Below, in pieces: positions 17,861-27,128 of a DNA stretch of 38,004 nt. This DNA comes from Microbacteriaceae bacterium (GTDB lineage: Bacteria > Actinomycetota > Actinomycetes > Actinomycetales > Microbacteriaceae), in the NCBI GenBank assembly GCA_025464895.1, contig JAODMG010000028.1, forward strand, positions 1-38,004, read 5' to 3'. Made by a program: the position numbers and the translations under genes. The notes under the pieces were generated by a model. It was not told where the DNA came from, made no database searches, and saw only the letters and a program-made list of their open reading frames with translations. Within the stretch, counting starts at the first letter, position 1, and the number at the start of each line of letters is the position of its first letter.

Positions 17861-19171
17861 CTAGCCCATTGTCGCCGTGACCTGATCCTGCGCAGTCTTC
17901 AAGGCCGCTTTTATGTCGGCCTTCGAGACTGTCCCTCCCGTCGCAATCGTCGCGAACATGCTGTTCATCGCCTTACCCACCGTGCTCTCGAACTGGTCTT
18001 CGGCCGGTACCAGGGGCAGCGGCTTCGACTTGGTGCTGTAGATGTCTTGGAAGGTCTTCGCCAGGTCCGCATTGTCGGTGAAGGTGGGGGTGACACCCTG
18101 CAGCACCGGCAGCGAGGAGAACGGCTTGTCCAGCGTCGCCTGGGTGGCTTCGCTGGTCATGAACTTGACGAACTGGAGCGCCGCGTCCTGGTTCTTGCTG
18201 TTCTTGAAGATGGAGAGGTTGATTCCGGCGATGAACGTCGCGATCTTCTCGCCGCTGGCCGGGGCCGGGAACGGCACGACGCCGTATGCATCGGGCGACA
18301 TGCCCGCTGCGGCGATGCTGTTGCCCGCGTTGTTCTGGTTGATGACCATCGCGGCCTTGCCGTTCGCGAAGTCACTCACCGATTGGGTGCCATTGTCGTA
18401 CTGGGCATTTGCGACGTTGACCACCTTGTCGCTCTGCATAAGCGAGAGATAGCGATCGATGCCGTCGACAACGCCAGCCGAGGTGAAGGTCGGCTTGCCC
18501 TTGGAGTCGAAGAGGTCCGCGCCGTTCTGGGCCGAGTTGATGAACGCGAAATGACAGTTCTCGGTATAGCTGCCGGCCGCGAGGGTCATGCCGTAGACGC
18601 CGGATGCCGGGTTGGTGAGCTTCTTCGCGTCTGCGACCATGTCTTCCCACGTTGTCGGCGGGGTGAGTCCAGCGTCGGAGAACATCTTCTTGTTGTAGTA
18701 GAGGCCGTAAGCCAGTCCGTAGAGAGGAACCGACGTCACCGTCTTACCGGGTGCTCCACCGGTATCGAGCGCCGTCTTGACGAACTTATTCGCTCCGCCG
18801 ATCGCTTTCATCTGCGCGTCACCGAAAGGAAGGAATGCGCCGGTCGCCTGGAGCGAGGTCGCCCAGGTGTTTCCGATGTTCACGACGTCCGGCGCCTGGC
18901 CGGAGGTGACAGCAGTCTGGATGCGCGTCTGCAGGTCATTCCACCCGATTACCTCGAGCTTGACCTTGATTCCGGTCTCTTTCGTGAATTTCGCCAGTTC
19001 CGGCGCGAGCACCTCTTTGTCGTTCTCGAGGCTGGTCCCCTGGTTACTCGCCCAATAGGTCAAGGTCTTTCCCGCACCCGATGGCGATGATCCTCCACCA
19101 CTACTGCAGGCTGCCGTTGACATCACGACCGCCGCAATCGCGGCCATCGCGGCAATGGTTCTCATCTTCAT
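17861..19171 (-). CDS. Carbohydrate ABC transporter substrate-binding lipoprotein
   Basis: Lipobox VMSTAACSSGGG; LTYWASNQGTSLENDKEVLAPELAKFTKETGIKVKLEVIGWNDLQTRIQTAVTSGQAPDVVNIGNTW; family-1 SBP pattern. Confidence 0.92.
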   Translation of the reverse strand: MKMRTIAAMAAIAAVVMSTAACSSGGGSSPSGAGKTLTYWASNQGTSLENDKEVLAPELAKFTKETGIKVKLEVIGWNDLQTRIQTAVTSGQAPDVVNIGNTWATSLQATGAFLPFGDAQMKAIGGANKFVKTALDTGGAPGKTVTSVPLYGLAYGLYYNKKMFSDAGLTPPTTWEDMVADAKKLTNPASGVYGMTLAAGSYTENCHFAFINSAQNGADLFDSKGKPTFTSAGVVDGIDRYLSLMQSDKVVNVANAQYDNGTQSVSDFANGKAAMVINQNNAGNSIAAAGMSPDAYGVVPFPAPASGEKIATFIAGINLSIFKNSKNQDAALQFVKFMTSEATQATLDKPFSSLPVLQGVTPTFTDNADLAKTFQDIYSTKSKPLPLVPAEDQFESTVGKAMNSMFATIATGGTVSKADIKAALKTAQDQVTATMG

Positions 19172-19265
19172 GCTGACTCCTCTGTCTGCGCTCCGCCCGT
19201 GCCGGCTCTCCGATGAGCTGGCACTTCCCCGACGTCCTTCCACGTTACGTCATGGGAGCGTTCTC

Positions 19266-19284
19266 CACCCCCCGAAGGGGGGTG
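19266..19284. promoter_or_regulatory. GC-rich hairpin in divergent intergenic region
   Basis: cacccccc-gaa-ggggggtg, perfect 8-bp stem, 95 nt upstream of the sugar-SBP start codon. Confidence 0.6.
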
Positions 19285-19430
19285 TTTCGCGATTGATGCC
19301 CGACCGAGCACGCGGTCGTCGCCTGTTCCTTGCAAAACGTTCAGGAAAGTGCCGCCTTTCTCTCGTGAGCGCCCCATTCTGGCTGGTTAGCGTGTAGACC
19401 GAAAGTGGAGCCGAAGCGACGAAAAGGGTC

Positions 19431-21050
19431 GTGAGCAGCGCTCCGCCCAGATACCCGACGAGGCCGAAGTACGGGCCCGAACCTAGCGCGGTGAACGTCA
19501 CACTGAACAGCTTGACCCTCTCCAGACCACGGACGACGGAAACGAAGTCATCGTCGCCCGTGGCTCCGTATCGCACGGCCATCATCTTCGGATTGCTCGC
19601 AGCTGTCCTCGCGGCACTCGGATCGTGGATCCCGTCGCTCTGGGGCGACGAAGCGGCAAGTCTGCTCTCGGCCCAGCGTCCGATTCCATCGCTGTTCTCG
19701 ATGCTCGGCCGCGTCGACGCGGTTCACGGGACCTTCTACCTCCTGTTGCACTTCTGGCTCGACCTGGTCGGGTATACCCCGTTCAACATCCGTCTTCCGA
19801 GTGCCATCGCGGTGGGAATCACCGTTGCGGGAGTCGTCATCCTGGCGAACAGGCTCGCCGGATACCGCACCGCCGTCGTGGCCGGCATCGTCTGCATGAT
19901 CCTTCCGAGGGTCACCTATATGGGCGAGGAGGCCCGCTCATACGCGCTCAGCGCGGCCTGCGCGGTCTGGCTCACGATCATCCTGGTGCGGCTGATCGGG
20001 CGCGGCGAACTGCGGAAGTCGCGCTGGCTGCTGTACACCATCGTGCTCGCCGTCTCCGGGTATGTCTTTCTGTTCAGCCTGCTGATCATCGCCAGCCACG
20101 CCGTAGCCGTCTGGTCGGCGCGGACGGACCGCGCGGTGAGGAAGGCGTGGCTCCTGTCCACGATCGCCGGGGTGCTGCTGACCGCTCCGGTCGGCATCTG
20201 GGGGTTCATCGAGCGCGGACAGATCTCTTATCTGTCGACATCGGATGCCGTCAACTTCAAGGTGATCGCCGTTGACCAGTGGTTCGGCAACGCGAACTTC
20301 GCGATCGTCGCCTGGACCATCATCGGCCTCTGCGTCATCGCTGCGGTCGTCGCCGTTGTGCGGATCCGGCGGAAGACCGTCTCCGTCGAGGACACCGTGT
20401 TGCGCAGGCAGACATCCGGCGTCCCCAGCCTGTTCGCGGTCGCGCTGTCCTGGCTCGTCCTTCCGGTCGTCCTCCTGCTCTGCATGAATGCCGTCTCCGC
20501 CGTGTACACCGTGCGGTACTTCTCCTTCGCGTCCCCCGCGGCCGCCCTGCTGATCGGGCTGGCCATCGCGACCCCGTCGCGGCGGTGGATCGCGCCGATC
20601 GCCATCGTGCTGCTGGTCGCAACAGCGGCGCCAAGCTACCTGTTCCAGCGCACCGCCTACTCGAAGAACAACAGCGACTGGGCGAGCGATGCCGCGGTGC
20701 TCCAGGTGCATGCTCGGGCAGGCGATGCCGTGCTCTTCGACGAGTCCGCCCGGCCGTCCAGGCGCCCGAGGCTCGCCAAGTACACCTATCCAGCCGCTTT
20801 TCGCGGCCTCGACGACATCGCGCTGAAGACGCCGTACACCAAGAGCGCGACCTGGATGGACACGACCTATCCGCTGACCAGCGTCCTCAACAAGCTGGAC
20901 ACGGTGAACCGGGTCTGGATGATCGAGTACCGCTCACCTGGCGGCACGATGGACACCTACGACCTGCAGACGCTGAAAAGCCTCGGATTCGCTATAACGA
21001 AAGAGTTTCCTGAGCATGCGAGTGTGGTTCTTCAGCTGGATCGGCAGTAG
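19431..21050 (+). CDS. GT-C fold (ArnT/PMT-like) membrane glycosyltransferase
   Basis: Many TM segments; SLWGDEAASLLSAQRPI...HGTFYLLLHFWLDLVG near the N-terminus (acidic D-E pair of GT-C enzymes). Confidence 0.8.
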   Translation: MSSAPPRYPTRPKYGPEPSAVNVTLNSLTLSRPRTTETKSSSPVAPYRTAIIFGLLAAVLAALGSWIPSLWGDEAASLLSAQRPIPSLFSMLGRVDAVHGTFYLLLHFWLDLVGYTPFNIRLPSAIAVGITVAGVVILANRLAGYRTAVVAGIVCMILPRVTYMGEEARSYALSAACAVWLTIILVRLIGRGELRKSRWLLYTIVLAVSGYVFLFSLLIIASHAVAVWSARTDRAVRKAWLLSTIAGVLLTAPVGIWGFIERGQISYLSTSDAVNFKVIAVDQWFGNANFAIVAWTIIGLCVIAAVVAVVRIRRKTVSVEDTVLRRQTSGVPSLFAVALSWLVLPVVLLLCMNAVSAVYTVRYFSFASPAAALLIGLAIATPSRRWIAPIAIVLLVATAAPSYLFQRTAYSKNNSDWASDAAVLQVHARAGDAVLFDESARPSRRPRLAKYTYPAAFRGLDDIALKTPYTKSATWMDTTYPLTSVLNKLDTVNRVWMIEYRSPGGTMDTYDLQTLKSLGFAITKEFPEHASVVLQLDRQ

Positions 21051-23568
21051 AAGCGCCGATCGCACGATAGAACTGCTCGACCACGGCGTTGTTGTATGCC
21101 TCGTCGTCGAACGGAGTGATCGCGACCTCACCGTGGAGGAACGAGCGAAGGCCATCCGCCAACCCCTGGTCGGTGCTCGGCACGATCAGGCCAGACCCCT
21201 CCGGCAGGGCGTCGCGAACGGATCCGAACGACACGGTCACGACCGGGAGGTCGAGCACGAGCGCCTCGAGGATCACCATCGGCTGGCCCTCGTAGTCGCT
21301 CGAGAGCACGAAGCAGTCCGCTCGCGAAAGGATGGCCGCCGGGTTCGACTGGTGCCCGGCGAGGAATGCGACATCGCTCAACCGGAGCTTGCGGATGAGA
21401 CGCGCGAGGTCATCGTAGAGGGGGCCGTCCCCCACCAGTAGCAGCCGCGCTCCCGGCTCGGTCGCGTGCACGTCGGCGAATGCACGGAGCAGCCTGGCCT
21501 GGTTCTTCTCCGGTGACAGCCTGCCGACGCTCACGAAGGTCGTCGTCGCCTCATCCACCAGGTGCTCGAGCCAGACGGGAACCTCACCGGTCTCCTCGTC
21601 GAGCACCGCGTCGGGCATCGCGGCTGCGGCATCCTCCCTGATCCTCGTGGCGTTGACGAGATTCAACGCAGCAACGAACTTGTCCCTCGCAATGATCGGC
21701 GAGAAGCTGTCGGCGTTGATCTCCGCGAGGGCCGGCGACACGGACACCAGGCGGTCGAACTCCGGGTACAGGGCGGCGACGGCGCTCAGGCTTCGCAGCA
21801 TCTTCGGCTTGCCGTCGGTGAGGCGATGCGCATCGGCCACCATGTCGTTGTGCAGCCAGATCGAACGCTGGGCCTCCGGTGAGTGCAGAAGCAGGGCGGC
21901 CCAGAACGGTCCGTATCCGCTGAAATCCACCACATAGTCGAACCGGCTCGCTCCGAAACAGCGCGCCCACTCGTCGTCCCACAGTGCCTTCTGGCGCGGA
22001 TCCGTGCTGTGCCGTGCCATCCGGCCGCGACGGAAGTCGAGGTGGCGGGCCAGATGCCAGAGCTTGCTGCCGTTCATGCCGCCCACCCGCGGAATCTGGC
22101 GGACGGCCGGGTTGACCTCTCGCTGCTTCGCCACGGCTAGTGGACTGCGCGGGTTCGCGAAGAAGGCGGAGACATCGAACCGCTCGTGATCGATGTGGTC
22201 GAGCATGTTCAGGACGGATGACGTGATGCCGTTCGGCCGCATCCCTCCGAGGTAGAGCAACATCGACTTCCTGCTGTCGCCGAGCTCGCGTATCCGATAG
22301 CCGTCGGCCTGTTTCCTGAAGACGATGTCGACAACGCGCCGGGCGACGCCGCCGTCTTCGTTGGACGCGAACCGCTCCACCGCCGCAAGGTACCGCTCAT
22401 CCGGCTGCCAGGTCTCGCCGAGCGCTGCGATCTCCGTCGCGAGCTCGTCGACGGTGCGCGACACCGGCCCCGGCCACTCGCCCGGCTCGAGGTACAGTCC
22501 GCGATATCCCGCATAGTCGTCGATGTCAGGTGTCAGGAACAGGATCGGGCGTCTGGTCGGCAGGAAGTCGAAGAAGATGCTGGAATAGTCGGTCACCAAT
22601 ACGTCAGTGGCACCGAGCAGTTCATTGGTCGGGATCTCGTTCGGCACCACCCTTCCGCGAAACGCCGGGCGGTGCGCCGTGAGCTGATGCACGATCTGGT
22701 GGGTCTTCAGAAGCACGACGTAACGCTCGGTGTCGATCTGCGACTCGAGTTCGCCGACCCGGCGAATCAGCTCTTCTGCGTCATCTTCCGGTTCGCTGAA
22801 CGATGTGCCCTTCCAGGTTGGTGCGTAGAGGATGATCTCCCGTCCGCCGAGCTGGAGCCCGGCCGCCTCGAGCCTGTCGCGCACCGCGGATCTGCCAGCG
22901 GCATCCAGGAACTGGCGGTCGATTCGCGGGTAACCCTCCTCGATGACGGTGCCGCGGAAGAGGCCGTTCAGCTTGTACGCGATTCCGTACATCTGCTCGG
23001 TCATGAAGCTGTTCGCCGCGAGCAGATAGTCGGCGGAGAGAAAGTTGCGGATGGTGTTGGCCGTCGCGAGGACGCCGTCCTCGATGTCGTACCCCATTCG
23101 CTTCAGCGGGGTGCCGTGCCAGGTATTGAGGTACACCTGCTCCGGCCGCTTGCCGAACTCCGGCGGAAAGGTGGCGTTGTTGACCAGGTAGCCGCTCGTC
23201 GCGAGCGCCCGATGGTATGCGACAGAGCCGGCTCGCACGAAACGCACGTTCGGTACTGTGGCGAACTCGCGCACGGTCTCTTTGTACTCGTGGAAACTCG
23301 AGAGGACCCAGACGTGCTGGAAGTCGGAGAAGTCGGATGAGCCCAGCAGTTCGCGGAACAGCGCTTCGGGGTTGCACAGCATCCCGTTCCCGGAAAACGA
23401 CTCGTACAGTACCGTCTTCGGCTCGACCGGCCGGCTGCGCCAGTACGCGTAGATCTCATACCTGACCGCCCTGCGCACCCGGCGGACGAATCGCCGCGGT
23501 TTGGCAATCACTGAACTCCCGAACATCGAACTGCTCCCATCGGCGGGGGTGATCAACGCACGACCCAT
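20992..23568 (-). CDS. Fused CDP-glycerol glycerophosphotransferase / GT4 glycosyltransferase
   Basis: N-terminal half: YLNTWHGTPLKRMGYD, LYAPTWKGTSF, VTDYSSIFFDFL. C-terminal half: FVSVGRLSPEKNQARLLRAFADV, LLLVGDGPLYDDLARLI, FVLSSDYEGQPMVILEAL. Confidence 0.88.
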   Translation of the reverse strand: MGRALITPADGSSSMFGSSVIAKPRRFVRRVRRAVRYEIYAYWRSRPVEPKTVLYESFSGNGMLCNPEALFRELLGSSDFSDFQHVWVLSSFHEYKETVREFATVPNVRFVRAGSVAYHRALATSGYLVNNATFPPEFGKRPEQVYLNTWHGTPLKRMGYDIEDGVLATANTIRNFLSADYLLAANSFMTEQMYGIAYKLNGLFRGTVIEEGYPRIDRQFLDAAGRSAVRDRLEAAGLQLGGREIILYAPTWKGTSFSEPEDDAEELIRRVGELESQIDTERYVVLLKTHQIVHQLTAHRPAFRGRVVPNEIPTNELLGATDVLVTDYSSIFFDFLPTRRPILFLTPDIDDYAGYRGLYLEPGEWPGPVSRTVDELATEIAALGETWQPDERYLAAVERFASNEDGGVARRVVDIVFRKQADGYRIRELGDSRKSMLLYLGGMRPNGITSSVLNMLDHIDHERFDVSAFFANPRSPLAVAKQREVNPAVRQIPRVGGMNGSKLWHLARHLDFRRGRMARHSTDPRQKALWDDEWARCFGASRFDYVVDFSGYGPFWAALLLHSPEAQRSIWLHNDMVADAHRLTDGKPKMLRSLSAVAALYPEFDRLVSVSPALAEINADSFSPIIARDKFVAALNLVNATRIREDAAAAMPDAVLDEETGEVPVWLEHLVDEATTTFVSVGRLSPEKNQARLLRAFADVHATEPGARLLLVGDGPLYDDLARLIRKLRLSDVAFLAGHQSNPAAILSRADCFVLSSDYEGQPMVILEALVLDLPVVTVSFGSVRDALPEGSGLIVPSTDQGLADGLRSFLHGEVAITPFDDEAYNNAVVEQFYRAIGASTADPAEEPHSHAQETLSL

Positions 23569-23699
23569 CGCCTACGCGCATTCAACCGTACAGGAAACCC
23601 GCAGACGGAGGCTCCGCCGGCAGCGGCCCGAGAAGGCATTGCGGCCCGAGACGCGAGCCTGGCTGGCAGGCGCGTTCACAAGGTCCGGCGGAAGTACAG

Positions 23700-24446
23700 C
23701 TAGACGATTCCCGACGTGCCGAGGAGGAGCCCGATCCCATAGGTGACCGCGAGTGCTATCGCTCCACCCACCACGACCCTCACCACAGCCCGACCCGTCG
23801 AACTGCCCCCGATCCGCGCACCCACCGCTCCGGTGAGCGCGAGCGCGATGAGCACCGCCGCAAACGTTACGGGAACCCGCCACGCCTCCGGGGGAAGCAG
23901 CACCGCCACCAGGGGCAGCACGGCGCCGATGGTGAACGCGACCGCCGATGCACCGGCCGCGTGCCACGGGCTGACGACATCCAGTTCGTTGATGTTCAAC
24001 TCGGCAGACAGGTGCGCGCCGAGGGCGTCGTGCGCCGTGAGTTCTACGGCGACCTGGTGTGCGGTCTGCTCGGACAGCCCCTTGGACTGATAGATGCCGG
24101 CGAGTTCCGCCAGTTCTTCTTCGGGAGTCTCCTCCAGCTCACGCTTCTCTTTTGCGATGAGTGCGCGCTCGCTGTCGCTCTGGCTGCTGACCGACACGTA
24201 TTCGCCGAGGGCCATCGAGATCGCCCCGCCGACCAGTCCCGCGACTCCGGCGGTCAGGATGGGGGCGGATGCCGTCGTGACACCGGCGACACCGACCACG
24301 ATCGCGGCGACCGAGACGATCCCGTCGTTGGCTCCGAGCACTCCAGCGCGCAACCAATTGAGGCGCTGGGCCACACCCTCGCGGTGCGGCTCGTCATCGT
24401 GCTGGTTCGGCGGATCTCCGCCCAGCGAGGTCTTTTCCATGCTCAT
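23700..24446 (-). CDS. VIT1/CCC1-family Fe/Mn transporter
   Basis: LRAGVLGANDGIVSVAAIVVGVAGV; GAISMALGEYVSVSSQSDSERA; C-terminal TM segments. Confidence 0.92.
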   Translation of the reverse strand: MSMEKTSLGGDPPNQHDDEPHREGVAQRLNWLRAGVLGANDGIVSVAAIVVGVAGVTTASAPILTAGVAGLVGGAISMALGEYVSVSSQSDSERALIAKEKRELEETPEEELAELAGIYQSKGLSEQTAHQVAVELTAHDALGAHLSAELNINELDVVSPWHAAGASAVAFTIGAVLPLVAVLLPPEAWRVPVTFAAVLIALALTGAVGARIGGSSTGRAVVRVVVGGAIALAVTYGIGLLLGTSGIV

Positions 24447-24493
24447 GAGGCCACTTTAACAACGTGGCAGGGTGCGATTCCAGCGAGGAAAGG

Positions 24494-25189
24494 CTAGCCT
24501 GCCTTCTCCAATCGGGATCGCGCAACCATCTGGCCGAACGCGGAATCGTCGAAGCGGGCGAGCATCGCCACCACCTCGTCGCGATCGACGCTCGCACCGA
24601 ATAGTTCGGTCTTCGGTTCGAATCGCACCCCCTCGGCCAGGGTGCCTGCATTTACGGCATCGAAGCCCATTGCATCGATGACTCCCGCAACGGCCTCGAC
24701 GTCGTCACGGTCGTCCCCGGCGATCGCCAAGGCCTTTCGGTCGGGGTCCCCGGGCGCACGTCCATCTTCGTCGAGTTCGTGGTAGCCCATGTGATTGAAG
24801 GTCTTCACCAGTCGTGCCTCGGGGATGAACGACCGCACGATCTCGCTCGACGACGTGGCTGCATCCTCGAATTCGGAGAGGATCCCATCGATCGGCCACC
24901 AGTAGTTCATCGCATCCACGACCAGCTTGCCGCGGAGGAGCGGCGCCTTGATCGAGCGGAATTTGCCGAGCGGAATGGCGAGGATGACGACATCGGACTC
25001 GGCGATGGCGGTCTCTGCCGTCACGGCATCGGCCCCCGGCGCCAGCACCTGGGTGATCAGGGAGATCTTCTCGGCCGGCCCTGAACCCGCGACCAGGACG
25101 CGATAGCCCGCCGCAATGGCGAGGCGGGCGAGCACGGTGCCGACCTTTCCGACGCCGAGAATCCCAATGGTTCTAATAGCTGTACTCAC
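24494..25189 (-). CDS. F420-dependent NADP reductase-like (NADPH-binding) oxidoreductase
   Basis: GILGVGKVGTVLARLAIAAGYRVLVAGSG Rossmann motif; DVVILAIPLGKF; LVDAMNYWWPIDG; likely GTG start at 25187-25189. Confidence 0.78.
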   Translation of the reverse strand: MSTAIRTIGILGVGKVGTVLARLAIAAGYRVLVAGSGPAEKISLITQVLAPGADAVTAETAIAESDVVILAIPLGKFRSIKAPLLRGKLVVDAMNYWWPIDGILSEFEDAATSSSEIVRSFIPEARLVKTFNHMGYHELDEDGRAPGDPDRKALAIAGDDRDDVEAVAGVIDAMGFDAVNAGTLAEGVRFEPKTELFGASVDRDEVVAMLARFDDSAFGQMVARSRLEKAG

Positions 25190-25298
25190 ACAATGAACAA
25201 TCGATTCGAGGGCCACGACATTCCGCACGGCACCGTTTCGCGGCCAACCGTCATGGCAGACGCTCCCGAATCGCCCAGCGACCCGTCACGGTCATTTA

Positions 25299-25352
25299 TT
25301 CCGAACGTAACAAGCCGGAAAGAAACTGGCGCTACTGTAACCATTACTACGA
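25299..25352 (+). promoter_or_regulatory. Conserved 54-bp element, copy A (upstream of peptide SBP)
   Basis: TTCCGAACGTAACAAGCCGGAAAGAAACTGGCGCTACTGTAACCATTACTACGA; 42/54 identical without gaps to copy B. Confidence 0.75.
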
Positions 25353-25475
25353 CTAGTCATCGCGCTCTTCGAGGAGCGATTCCGCCGGACAGCCCTACAC
25401 GGACCGGGTCGTGGACGTACTGCCGAATTTTCCCATCACCGCATCCGACGGATGCAGAGAGTAGTGAGGCACTCA

Positions 25476-27035
25476 ATGAAGAAAAGGTTAGGAGCCGTCG
25501 TCGCGATCGCCGTCACGGCGGCGTTGGCGCTTGGAGGCTGCAGTGCTGCAAGCACCGGGTCGACAAGTTCGAGTGGCACTCCCACGAAGGGAGGGAACCT
25601 GACGATCGCGCGGTCAGCGGACATCATCTCGATGAACAACACGACCAACTTCGACAACAACTCGATTCGCGTCATGGAACAGATCATGGAACCCCTGTTC
25701 ATGGTCAGCGCGGATGGCAAGAAGCTGGAGCCGTGGCTCGCCACCAAGTACACGGTGTCGAAAGACAATCTCACCTACACGATCGACCTCCGCAAGGGAG
25801 TGAAGTTCTCGAACGGTAGCCCGATGACGGCCGCCGACGTCAAGTTCTCCATCGACCAGGACACGGCCACCGGCTCAGCGGGTTGGGGCTTCATCAACAC
25901 CGCGATCGACAAGGTCACCGCGGTTGACGACTCCACCGTCACGATCCAGCTGAAGTACCCATGGGCTCCATTGATCGCCGATCTGTCGCTGTTCAGCAAC
26001 GCCATCGTCCCGAACAACTACGGCGGCAAGACCTCCGCAGAGTTCTACACGGCTCCGGTCGGCACCGGTCCGTTCGTCTGGGGCTCCTGGACCAAGGGAC
26101 AGTCGGTGAAGGTGACCAAGAACCCGAACTACTGGCAGGCCGGCAAACCGTACCTGAACAGCGTCACCTGGACTGTCGTCCCGGACGCGAACACGCGGAA
26201 GCTGCAGGTGCAGGGCAAGCAGATCGATGTCGACGACACGCCGGACTGGTCGAGCCTCGCATCGTTGAAGACGACCCCCGGCATCAACGCCGTCACCTTC
26301 CCGTCCACCCAGATGGACTACATCGTCTTCAACGAGCAGAAGGCGCCATTCAACGACGTGCACATTCGTCAAGCCATTTCCTACGCGATCGATCGCGAAG
26401 CGATGGTTAAGGCCGTGCTGTTCGGCAACGGATCGGCCGCGAACTCGCTTCTGGCGCCCGGCGTGCCGTACTACGACAAGAACGCGGGCGGAGCGACCTA
26501 CGACGTGAAGAAGGCCAAGGCGGCGATGGCGCAGTCATCCAAGCCCAACGGATTCACGACCACCCTGCTGATCCGCTCAGGTGACCCGAACCAGACCTCG
26601 ATCGCGCAGATCATGCAGGCCGAGCTCAAGGCAATCGGAATCACTATGAACATCCAGCAGCTCGACCCAACCGCGAACAAGCAGGCCAGACTGGCCTCGA
26701 ACTTCGAAATGGCCTGGTCGTCCTGGACGATGGACATCCCTGACCCGGATGAGTGGACCTCGTTCGCGGTCGACCCCAACGGTGGATCGCACTCGGCGTT
26801 CAGCTACTACAACAACCCGGCGGTCATCTCGCTGAACAGCCAGGCTCAGAAGGAGATCGACCCTACCAAGCGCGCCGACCTCTACGCGCAGCTGCAGGAG
26901 CAGACGAGCAAGGACGCGTTCCTCGCTTACCTCTTCTACTCGCCGTATGTGTACGCCATGACCACCAGCGTCAAGGGTTTCCAGGTAACTCCTCTTGGCA
27001 ACTACCACCTCGAGGATGTCTACAAGACCCCGTAG
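25476..27035 (+). CDS. Peptide/nickel-type ABC transporter substrate-binding lipoprotein
   Basis: Lipobox ALALGGCSAAS; KGGNLTIARSADI; YTIDLRKGVKFSNGSPMTAADVKFSID; NEQKAPFNDVHIRQAISYAIDREAMVKAVLFG. Confidence 0.93.
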   Translation: MKKRLGAVVAIAVTAALALGGCSAASTGSTSSSGTPTKGGNLTIARSADIISMNNTTNFDNNSIRVMEQIMEPLFMVSADGKKLEPWLATKYTVSKDNLTYTIDLRKGVKFSNGSPMTAADVKFSIDQDTATGSAGWGFINTAIDKVTAVDDSTVTIQLKYPWAPLIADLSLFSNAIVPNNYGGKTSAEFYTAPVGTGPFVWGSWTKGQSVKVTKNPNYWQAGKPYLNSVTWTVVPDANTRKLQVQGKQIDVDDTPDWSSLASLKTTPGINAVTFPSTQMDYIVFNEQKAPFNDVHIRQAISYAIDREAMVKAVLFGNGSAANSLLAPGVPYYDKNAGGATYDVKKAKAAMAQSSKPNGFTTTLLIRSGDPNQTSIAQIMQAELKAIGITMNIQQLDPTANKQARLASNFEMAWSSWTMDIPDPDEWTSFAVDPNGGSHSAFSYYNNPAVISLNSQAQKEIDPTKRADLYAQLQEQTSKDAFLAYLFYSPYVYAMTTSVKGFQVTPLGNYHLEDVYKTP

Positions 27036-27047
27036 TACGCCTCACCT

Positions 27048-27080
27048 GAGGGGGCGGTTCCTCGTCGGAGCCGCCCCCTC
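27048..27080 (+). terminator. Intercistronic hairpin after SBP gene
   Basis: gagggggcggttcc-tcgtc-ggagccgccccctc: 14-bp stem with one T-G wobble, 13 nt after the stop codon. Confidence 0.75.
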
Positions 27081-27128
27081 GTTCCACCACCGGCACGTAT
27101 CGGTGACCGCACCAGCAAGCAGGTATTC

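Noticed and set aside
17840-19090. 416-aa plus-strand ORF
   Set aside because: Antisense shadow of the sugar SBP gene.
19240-19256. ACGTAAC on the minus strand upstream of the sugar SBP, resembling the 54-bp element
   Set aside because: Only the 7-mer core matches; spacing to GGAA differs and the second GTAAC box is absent.
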